Shown: positions 55,432 to 64,000 of the stretch, piece by piece | Numbering within the stretch: position 1 is the first letter of the stretch | Layout: each line of letters begins with the position of its first letter | Translations under genes and position numbers: made by a program | The notes under the pieces: generated by a model | The model's database searches: none | Told to the model about the DNA's origin: nothing | What the model saw: only the letters and a program-made list of their open reading frames with translations | Source of the DNA: Typha latifolia | Lineage: Eukaryota; Streptophyta; Magnoliopsida; Poales; Typhaceae | Assembly (NCBI GenBank): GCA_019914945.1 | Contig: CM034113.1 | Coordinates: 3,080,850-3,144,849 of the forward strand | Direction: 5' to 3' | DNA: 64,000 nt

Positions 55432-56390
55432 CTACAACATTTGCTCTTTTTTTGGCTCCTAATTGTGAATCACCACTTCTTTTCAATTTTCTTTGTTGCT
55501 TCTGGTAGGGAGACAACATCTAATCTTCTCTTTTGTTATGATGTTGGATCAATTGGTTCTTGTTTTGCTGCTTCGATGTAATGCAACCTCTCATTGATTT
55601 CTTCTCATGAAACTTGCCTGATCATGTGATGCGAAATTAATTGGCATTGTTTGAGATGGTTTGACAGTAACCACTGCCCCTCTCCTCATTCAAATATAGT
55701 ACATCCATCTTATTATTGGTAAATAATTGATTCTTTTACTTACATAGTCACTCTCTGCACTGTATACATTGATGTGATCCGAAAGATAAAAGGCAAGCCT
55801 GGTGAGGAGTTTATGTTACTTCTAGCTCAGAAGCAAGGGTTCATGAGTCCAGCTCCAGTCGTACGAAGGATTCATCTTGCCACCTCAATACCCTCAATTT
55901 CACAGAGAAACTTGAAGGTAGTATAGTAGCACGACTGAAGTGGAACTAGAGGTGCCAATGAACCTTGCAATTTGTATAATGAACAAATCATTAGTTTGGA
56001 AAGTAGGATGGGGGTCCACGTAGTAGTTGCTATTACTCAAGAAATCCATATTTGGATTTGACATACACTTTATATTTCTATACCTTCCTCTCTCTGCGGG
56101 GTAGCAGCTACCGATGCAAATCTGTTGCTAAATGCGGTAGGAGTGGTGGGGAGCACATGGAGTGTTGGAGAGTTTTCTTTTAGCTTTGGAAAATGACAGA
56201 GATGGCGACAAGGCTCAAATTAAATCACGCCCAATTAGGGGAAGAAAAAGAAGATTAATTAATTGTGCAGAAAGAGCTCGCGGCATATGAGAGCTACGAA
56301 GATGGATTGTTTTTGCTCTATTGTCTTGTAGCAGGGATGGGGTCTACGGGCAGTAGCCAGTAGGACTATGGCTGGTCATAAAATTTTATC
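55432..56390 (+). repeat. Duplicated 3' flank of LRR-RLK copy 2
   Basis: Counterpart of 35017-35795 with extra sequence at about 55780-55960 and about 56175-56265. The match ends near 56390, the right edge of the duplication. Confidence 0.7.
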
Positions 56391-56899
56391 AAATCAAAAA
56401 TAAGCTAAATGCTGCATGGAACTATCATCATATCATGACTTAGTTGAGCATTAGGAGTTTAACCAAACGTCACGGATAACACGTTAAGGGATTTAAATGC
56501 ATCCATCATCCATATCGAATCAAAAATTAAAAATCAAAATAAGCTAAATGCTACATGGAACTTCATGGAAAAACAACCAATAGCTGTTTGACACTGTATA
56601 AATCTGTGCATGAGCCCTCTTCGTTTTATGTATATATTAATGAAAAAGATAATATATTACCTTAAAAGATAGGTGCAAAAGCTTTACGTATAAAGGATGA
56701 TACCTGGTATACTTATATAAACTAAGTTTGTGGGGATCTCATCCACACCGTAGAAATGCTTTGTTCCCTTCCTAGATTAGCTTCTCTAAAATAGTGAAAA
56801 ATGGAGGTAAATTGAAAATAATATATGATATAAAATAAATTAGAAAAATGTGCTGCAGCTGCCACAAGGCCAATCAATGCTCGGTGGTCCAAAATGTTG
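56391..56899. other. AT-rich intergenic DNA
   Basis: The phrase AAATAAGCTAAATGCT.CATGGAACT occurs twice (about 56400 and 56540), a small local repeat. No gene seen. Confidence 0.45.
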
Positions 56900-58350
56900 A
56901 TAAAAGGTTGGAGAGTTTGTTTCTATAGTAATCATGAACTAGATTAAGATTCTTAGCATTTAGTATGGCTAGCCTAAGGCTTCAACCTCTGCATGGAAAG
57001 GATCTAATGCAGTGAAATGGATAGCACCTAAGATGAGCAGTTTACCAATTTCTTAATGAGAGCTCGCTCTAGCTTTTCCACCCAATTTGCTAAAGAATCC
57101 ATGCGAATTTATTTTGATGGAGTCCCTCTCTAAACCTAGCCTGCATAGATGGTTTATAGGGCCAACTAAGAGCCTAAAAGAATTCAAGGGCCACAGTAAG
57201 CGTTTTGAATAACAGTTGGTTCAGTGATGCTGCTTGTGGTTTAAGATTATTGTTCTGACCTTTCCATAGTGTCCACACTCCTTTTTCTAGAATACAACGA
57301 ATAGGAGTAGTTGCCTTTTTTGACTGCCTTAGTTGTCTCCCCAATTTACCTAAACCTAGTAACTCAGGTATTGTTCTATGGCTATCTACATCTCTCTACT
57401 TCTCTCATTGTCAAATAGTAGGTAACTAACATATTCAACTTCCATATTGCGAGGCGGTTGCCCAAGAAAAGTTATGCAACCTTGCATTGATTCCCCCTTG
57501 ACCTGGCTAATAGTCCAAATCTAAGAATCAAAGGTAGGAAACACAACTAAGGGAAAGAGCAAATAGTATCACAATATTAGTGAAGTGGGATTAGATTCTT
57601 TTGTAGTCCCATATTTAATTTTTAATAAATTATGACACTTTTCTGGGATAGAGATTAAGCGAAACCTTGATAAAAATAGGCCAATGCAAGATTGGGATGT
57701 TGCGGAACAGGGATCCACTATCATGCTAGTAGATTGCTTATCCCCAATGGATCTAAGGATGCCTGATCTAATAGCAGTTAGGAATCCTACCATGTGTTTA
57801 AAGATAACTAATATTTTAGACTTATCTCGAAAAGGTTGCCAAAGATTTAACCTATCATAGTTGGTAATGATCAATTTAGGCCAAAACTTGTTGCTGTGAG
57901 GAGGTCCATATCCCTTCGGCTAATTAGGCTGACCCGAGAATCCTAGATGTTTCGGATCGTCGGCTTACCCTCATTAGGATGGAACCAGAACCATTCCCAA
58001 TTAATCAGGTGAAAGACTAGTAGAATGCTCCCCTTTACCCCAAAGAAAACTCCAATCCAACTTGTCAACTTTGTTTAAGGTACTCAAGGCACTAGGGTAC
58101 AACCCTTGCTAAAGAAAGGTAAGACATGGATAATGGATTTAATGAGGATGGTTCTCCCAGCTTGAGAGAGGGTAGATGGTTTCCATACAACAAACTTCCC
58201 CTTCACTCTATTAAAAGGTTACTCAAAATGGCTAGACAGTAGTTTAGATGGTGGATTTGAATACCCAAATAAGTAAAAGGTACCTTGAGCATTTAAGTTT
58301 ATAACGACACGTCATGCTCTCTTATGGTACTCTAAAAAACAAATCTTAAT
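56900..58350 (-). pseudogene. Second LINE ORF2 remnant
   Basis: On the minus strand broken frames give VPFTYLGIQIHHLNY near 58290, VKGKFVVWKPSTLSQAGRTI and LIKSIIHVLPFF near 58210-58110, INWEWFWFHPNEGKP near 57990, and the 101-codon frame 57874-57569 with DRLNLWQPFRDK and SIGDKQSTSMIVD. A LWKGQNNN motif lies near 57250. These are the RT thumb and post-RT parts of a plant L1-type LINE. It is heavily mutated and differs from the LINE at 13.5-15.2 kb. Confidence 0.72.
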
Positions 58351-58369
58351 CGAACTCATATTTGTAGGG

Positions 58370-59640
58370 GGGGTGAAAACAGAATAGATAATGTCCATCT
58401 ACATCTGGATTTTAGTTTAGATATGGATATTAGACAAATAGTAAAATTTAAAATAATATTTTAACTAAATGGATATGGATCAAATCTTAAATGAATATAA
58501 AAACTGTAAAAATATATACTGATAATCTCTAAAGATATATACTGATAATCTCAGACAGCTAATTGAGGATTAGGATCTACTCTAGATAAACAACACTCAT
58601 AAATCTTGCAAAAACTGAACATTATTTTGTTCATCGAACAAAGAATTCCATTGTCTTTTATTCTTGGATAATATAGTGACTCAACTCTTAGTCATTATGG
58701 TTCACAGAATCACATTTCGAAATACACAAAGACTCATCTCTTAGTCATTATAGTTCACAGAATCACATTTCAAAATGAAACACAAACTTCAAAAGAGTTG
58801 GTATGACTAACTTTGCTGTTTTATAAATATATATGTGTTCTTTTCAATGACAAAGCTACTTCAAAAGAGGACAAATGCTCAGAATTGCAAAGCTACTTCA
58901 AAATAGGACGAAAGGGTGCATCTCTGGATGACGACAAACTCCAAAAGAGTTGGCACGACAGAATGCCGGAGATAGCTTTTCTACAGTGTTATTAACTTTG
59001 CTCCTTAGATCACCAAAGCTACTTCATTCAATCAAGCTAAAAATGATAGAAAAACACATAACGGGGTGCCAATGCACCTCAGGACTATGACAACCGAGGA
59101 GGGGCAGAGCTTGGTGGTGAGGCGGCAGAGGAGCTTGGTAGAGAGGTGCACAAAGACAATGCTTGGCTGTGAGGCAGAGCTTGGTTTGGGAGTGAGGTAG
59201 AGTTTGGCAGTGAGTTGGTGGCAACGGAGGAGATGAAGATAAGGTGAGATGGAAGAGATGAGAGGAGGTGGTGTTCTGTGTTCAGCTCTCATGGCCTTAG
59301 GCTAGGAGACAAGGGTCACGACTCACAAGGCGAGAGAAGAAAAGACGGGTAATTGGATAGTTAACCTAATTGGTCAGGTTCTAGCAGGTAGTCGGGTGTG
59401 CTATATGATGCAAATATATTATTTACAATTTATGTAGGTAAACAAATATCTAATATCCATATTTATATCCATATCCAAGAAATCTTACTTAACCTGTGTC
59501 AGTATCCGAGTATTTTTAAGAAATGTTACCCATATCTAAATTTGTATTCAGGTCCTATAGGAATTTTCTGACCTGAATCCTATCTGGATTGGGTCAGCTA
59601 GCAAGGTTAGGTCAGATTGACTCAATTTTAGTCTTACATA
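58370..59640. mobile_element. Possible non-autonomous DNA transposon with inverted subterminal repeats
   Basis: TTTAGATATGGATATTAGACAAAT near the left side (about 58420) is matched in inverted orientation by text at about 59440-59490 (ATATGGATATTAGATATTTG on the minus strand). Sequences rich in GGATATGGAT near both ends are typical of some plant hAT-like elements. No transposase and no clear target duplication were found, so the call is tentative. The inner part also has a direct repeat around CTTAGTCATTAT.GTTCACAG (58690 and 58750). Confidence 0.35.
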
Positions 59641-61079
59641 TTTACCTAGTAGATACAATCTGCTCATGGTAAAACTTTTTATGGATACGATGGCACAGGT
59701 CTAAATAACCAGAGACAAAGAGATGGTTCCTATACCTGATATCCAAAGACTTAAGCCCTTATTGCACAGAATTGGTTTCTTCTCTTCAAGTTATTAATTC
59801 CTCTTTCTGTAAGTACTTCTGTGTGAATACCTAGCCTTAGTCTAAAATCTCCTACCCTTCTTGCAACACCTTTAATAGAAGGTTTTGAGAGTTGCCTATG
59901 CGAATGCCTTTCCCTTGCTTTGAATAATTAGCTCATGCCTTATTGCTTGCATGAAATGACTCCTAATGAATCCTAAAATTATCGGCCACAAGTTTTCCTA
60001 GATTAGAATTGACCCACAACGGAAGATAAAATGCCAATTTGCTCTAATTTACTCATTTGTTGGGGAGTAAGAAGTATTTATTCAAAACAGAATTTAAAGC
60101 TTTATTAGAGTATCTAGGATCTCTTCAAGGAGGAGGTCAAATAAGGTAAAAATAATCTTTTTGGTGAGGTCAAAATCAAACTTTAGAACCGAAACTAGTT
60201 AGGAAATTGGAATCTTACATATAATAAAGATACCCAAACGCAATTTGCCGTGCAGAAAAAAAGAGTAAGAGTAGAAAATGAAAAACTGAATTTGAATAGA
60301 AAATGTAAACATAATTAACACAAAATGACATATTCTTTTAATGTGGAAAAAACTACGGACACGCTATGAACCCATTGATCTTATTTCACTAAGAAATAGA
60401 GATAAAACTTAATTACAATCTCTTTCAATACTCTAATGTTAAAGTTTAAGTAATTTCTTGAACATAAACCGCTTAAATAACTACTATAGTGAAAATGATT
60501 GTGGTTCTTTGGTAAGCCTCAAGTTTTCTAAAGTGAATCATCCCCAACCATCCAGACGCCCTTAGTCTCGTCCAGACTAGGTCCTAATACATTATTTTTT
60601 GAATTTAATATTATATCAGTTAATTTGAAACTTTTAAATATTCTAACTTTCATATGCTATGTGATTTGATCATACATTTGAATTAATTTGTACAAGTCAA
60701 TTAAATATAATTTTGTTTATAAATTTGCCATAACAAAAATATTGCTTTACACTTGAGTTCCCACTAGGGTTTCTTAATTTATGTTCACACCATTTTGATG
60801 TAGTTTTGCACTGCATCTGCAACTATGCAATTTGCTATTACATGAGATCTATAATTTATTAAAAATAGGAATTAGACATAAGTAACGAAATATGTTTCAC
60901 AACCTATGACATCATCCACAGATGATCAATGTAATACATTGTCAAATAATGTATTACATTGATAATTAGCATAATACATTGTGAATAATACCCTAGAAAA
61001 AAATCATATTATATTATGTTAACTACGTAACGCTCTCTAGTATATGAAGTTCTTTGTAACAATAACATAATGCATTCTA
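59641..61079. other. AT-rich intergenic DNA
   Basis: No gene seen. Near 60930-60990 a TAATACATTGT motif recurs four times. Confidence 0.45.
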
Positions 61080-61816
61080 ATAACCTATCAACATGTGCAA
61101 CGAAGGGTACTACATGACACCCAATGAAATGGCTAGCTACACCATCGACATAGAGGGAGAGAAAAATAGAACAAGAGAGGAAAGAGAGACTTGTCGTGCT
61201 ACCCTCATCGTTGAGGTGCTTGTCATTGCTCTCATCATCCCCTCACCTTCGCCCTCAATCCATTTTGTTGTGCTCTAGTCATGAGGAAGAGATCTTATAA
61301 TGGGTTGAATAAAGACCTAAGTTAGCATGGAGAAGCGGAGCGAGGGCAAAAGTGAGAGTTGTGGCAAGTGACAACAATAGTGAAGGCAGCATGGCAAGTC
61401 TCCTCTCCTTTGCCTTCTCTATTTTTCTCCCTTTGGGTTGTTGATGGAAACATTTTTCTCTCAACATAGTTGGCAAGCGTTGTGCCATGACATGCGTGTC
61501 GTTGGCATGACCATCCTTGCTAATGACAACATAATGCCTTTTAATAATGATGTAATATCTTATAAGAACAGCAGAATACTATCTAATAATAATGTAATAT
61601 GTTCTAATAACTGCAAAATATGTTCTAATGATAGTGAAAATATCTTTCGTAACAACAACATAGTACCTTTTAAGTAGAGCTTGTACCTAACTTGGATTGC
61701 ATTTGTGAATGGATTAGGCCAATACATAACCTGGCCCAAGTCCACTTCGTTTTCAGTCGAGCTTAGCTCCATTCCATTAGTACACATAATCTTACTCCGA
61801 ATATAACCTAGACTCT
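61080..61816. other. Intergenic DNA with degenerate short repeats
   Basis: From 61520 to 61680 an imperfect unit of the type TAATGTAATATGTTCTAATAA repeats several times, related to ATAACATAATGCATTCTAATAA at 61065. The open frame 61093-61278 has no recognisable domain. Confidence 0.45.
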
Positions 61817-61825
61817 TTTACTATA

Positions 61826-62689
61826 GGGTTACTTATACCTACACCACCTGAGTTATACCTAGTTTTCATAGGCACCTCCTGAACTTTTTTTTATTACAAT
61901 GTCCCCTTACCCCCACCCCCCAAACTTTAAATTTCCTTCAATCTCATCCTTATGTTAGTCTACCATTAGTTTAGTTAACTTAGCTTATGTGGTGGTCATG
62001 TCAGAGTATATCTAAATGCAAAATGACTCAAATGCTCTTATTTCGAGAGAAGACATCTCTATTCCATTTTTGGTCCAACAATAATACACCTAACCTTCCT
62101 ATTTCTTTCTTCTTATTTTCTCCATCCCATGATCTCTATTTCCTCCCCCAACACCCCACATAATCTCCATTCCCTCCCTCCCCTGCCTACTGAAGCTCCG
62201 CATGATTTTGCTATGGACACAGAGCCACCATCACTACCATGTTCTTCCTACACTCCACAAACTAATTAGAAGCTCAATGTTTTTCATGGTTAGAATGTGG
62301 ATGAGTTGTGTATCAAAGGCTGTTGGGCTCTTAAAATCAAAGGTTGGAAGGAAGAGCATTGTCAAGAAGGAGAATGAAGGCTTTGAATATTGCAAGAGAA
62401 TTTGGAAGGTTTTGAGAAAGGAAGGAAGTGTGGAAGATTGGTTCATAAAAAACTATTAAGTTGGTCGAGGGTAACTATATAATTTCACTATTTTAAGTTA
62501 TTTAAGTTTAGACGTTGATGACGTGTATATTTGTAAGTGGTATTATAGGCATTAGGCATATTTCTTACCTGTCGTTTGTCAATTTTACTTAGATATAAAA
62601 TTTAAGGGATACATTATAACGAAAAAAAAGTTTAGGGGGCGCCCATGAAAACTAGGTATAGTTTAGGGGGATGTAAATATAATTAACCA
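61826..62689. mobile_element. Mutator-like (MULE) non-autonomous transposon, 864 bp
   Basis: The left end GGGTTACTTATACC and the right end, read inverted as TGGTTAATTATATT, begin an imperfect terminal inverted repeat of about 100 bp with a perfect core CTATACCTAGTTTTCAT-type block. It is flanked by a 9-bp target duplication TTTACTATA (61817-61825) / TTTACTAAA (62690-62698), 8 of 9 matching. Long inverted repeats plus a 9-bp duplication define Mutator-like elements. No transposase is present. The interior (about 62150-62460) is different in composition and holds an 85-codon frame (62202-62459) rich in Lys/Glu, so captured host sequence is possible. Confidence 0.85.
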
Positions 62690-62698
62690 TTTACTAAA

Positions 62699-64000
62699 TA
62701 ATAATGCATAACACATCTACATAGTTGTATAATGCAAATTTTGTACCATAGTAGTTAGAGATTTAACTGCGATGACTGTATAAAGATATGCCTATATATA
62801 TATTAGATTGATGTGTACATATATGTATATATTTAAAATAAGGAAAATTTGCAAAATAACAACCTACATCTATGGCTTTCCTTTCTTATCTATTATTGAG
62901 CTTTTGACTATTACAGGTATGTGTGTAATTCATCTCGAAAATTACAAATGAATTATAAAATTGTTTAATGTGATATCAATTTTCAAATATAAGTTTAGTC
63001 ATCTTATAGTTAATATGTTATATTTTGTTTATTTATTTACATATATGATGACTTGTATAAATAGGGCCAAGGTCCCCTATCATTTTCAAGGAAAATACCT
63101 TTCACCAGAATCCTCTCTTCTCTTCAAACCTATGTCTTGTCTCATGGTATTCGACCCATCAGATTTCTAGGATTCTTTCTCAGCCATTGGATCTCCTTCA
63201 TCTTCCACCTCCCCTGCTCGTTCTCCCTCACAAATCTAATCTCTCCCTAGCTAAGACATCTCACCAGCCTCTCCCTTTGTCAAGTCGTTGACGGATTCCC
63301 CTTCCAGTCGAGAGCGCCGCCATTAGAGAGGAGTTGTAAGCTTCCTCGTCTTCCTCAACTACGCTCGTCTTCCACCACAACTGCGTCATGCTCGTCTCCT
63401 AGTTTGGACAGCGAAGGGAAGCTTTTCTTCCTATGAACGCTCCACTTCAACCCTTGTTGCTATGCCCATACCCGAAAGCTTCACTACTATCGCTGGTGAG
63501 CTTCTTCTCTCACCACTACGTCACTCTAGTTGTTGTGAGCTTCTTCACTGGTCACAATCCCCAAGCTATTCGACTGTTGTTGATTGCCAAGCCTTTGAGC
63601 TTTTCTACCCCGACTCCTCTTCTCTTCTCTTCACCGCCATACCAAAGAGGTCGAGCCCCTTTTTCTCTATCAAGACTCATCTTGTGGTTTTCTGAGCTGC
63701 TCACATCCTATTCGACGAAAAGCCTCATTGAAAATTAAGACTCTGCTCACTAAGTATTTGCCAAAAGGTTTGGGAAAATTTTCTTTGTTATTCTCAAAAC
63801 TCTCTCAAGGTGTTTATCAAATTGACATCTTCTCCAATGACGTCTTATGTTCCAATTGGTCGTGAGAGTGTGTCTTTGGTTGGTTTTCTACTCGTCACTC
63901 AGAGTGATTAGATCACTTGGGCATCTTCTATCGAGATAGTTCTTCACAGGCAATGTCTCCTTGGGCACATCAATGGTATCTCTGCGGAGTGTGCTCCCAC
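62699..64000 (+). other. Possible LTR or promoter region, no gene called
   Basis: A TATA-like TATAAATAGGGCC at about 63056 is followed by a long pyrimidine-rich stretch (63080-63720) like the transcribed leader of plant LTRs. No LTR end, primer-binding site or partner copy is in the window. ORFs at 63433-63738 lack recognisable domains. Confidence 0.35.

Noticed and set aside
61093..61278. 61-codon ORF near 61.1 kb as a small gene
   Set aside because: No domain, no signal of conservation, and it sits in degenerate repeat DNA.
63433..63738. 101-codon ORF near the right edge as a host gene
   Set aside because: Pyrimidine-rich, Leu/Ser/Pro-rich product with no domain, downstream of an LTR-like TATA; more like an LTR leader.

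Overview
The window is plant nuclear DNA, most likely from a monocot. Exon 1 of both intact genes is very GC-rich and C-ending while the surroundings are AT-rich, as in many commelinid monocots; species cannot be fixed from sequence alone. No bacterial-type operons, CRISPR arrays, rRNA or tRNA genes were seen. Only two conventional host protein genes are visible. They are near-identical tandem copies of a leucine-rich-repeat receptor-like kinase (LRR-RLK, At3g28040-like) at 31916-35016 and 52320-55431. Each has two exons, and both carry an HRD-to-HYN change in the catalytic loop that predicts an inactive kinase. The copies sit in a larger tandem segmental duplication: about 27.06-35.8 kb matches about 42.0-56.4 kb in the same order. 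The second unit is longer because retrotransposons landed between its left marker and the gene.

The rest is mostly retrotransposon debris in nested layers. 0.5-6.3 kb: a decayed Ty1/Copia element (minus strand) inserted into the integrase of a Ty3/Gypsy element (A, minus, 6.3-8.2 kb). 8.2-13.5 kb: a Gypsy pol and 3' LTR (B, plus), abutting A head to head. 13.5-15.2 kb: a LINE remnant. 15.2-20.7 kb: fragments of two Gypsy elements (E and I) split by a complete small Gypsy element (C, 15864-19563) with a perfect AAAAT target duplication and an open protease-integrase-chromodomain fusion ORF. 21.4-24.5 kb: the 5' half of a related Gypsy (D, minus). 24.8-25.7 kb: another Gypsy 5' end (F2). 28.9-29.7 kb: a solo LTR with target duplication TTTAT.

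Between and after the receptor genes: two Gypsy 3' ends (36.2-38.1 kb), a 126-127 bp minisatellite (38.9-39.3 kb), a second Copia 5' end (40.0-41.2 kb), an old LTR pair (J, 43.5-46.9 kb), a Gypsy 5' end (H, 47.0-48.2 kb) and a deleted Gypsy (F1, 49.2-51.5 kb). Right of the second gene are a second LINE remnant (56.9-58.35 kb), a possible DNA-transposon relic (58.4-59.6 kb), and a Mutator-like element with about 100-bp terminal inverted repeats and a 9-bp target duplication (61826-62689).

Three patterns stand out. (1) A 12-bp palindrome, GCGTTCGAACGC, and its half-site GAACGC are clustered in the U3 region just upstream of the TATA box in LTRs of both Copia and Gypsy elements; the two superfamilies share a longer stretch around it. 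(2) The tRNA primer-binding site is repeated in tandem in three separate Gypsy elements (3 x 42 bp, 3 x 20 bp, 5 x about 30 bp). (3) Element C keeps an intact 419-codon ORF after losing RT, RNase H and the integrase core.
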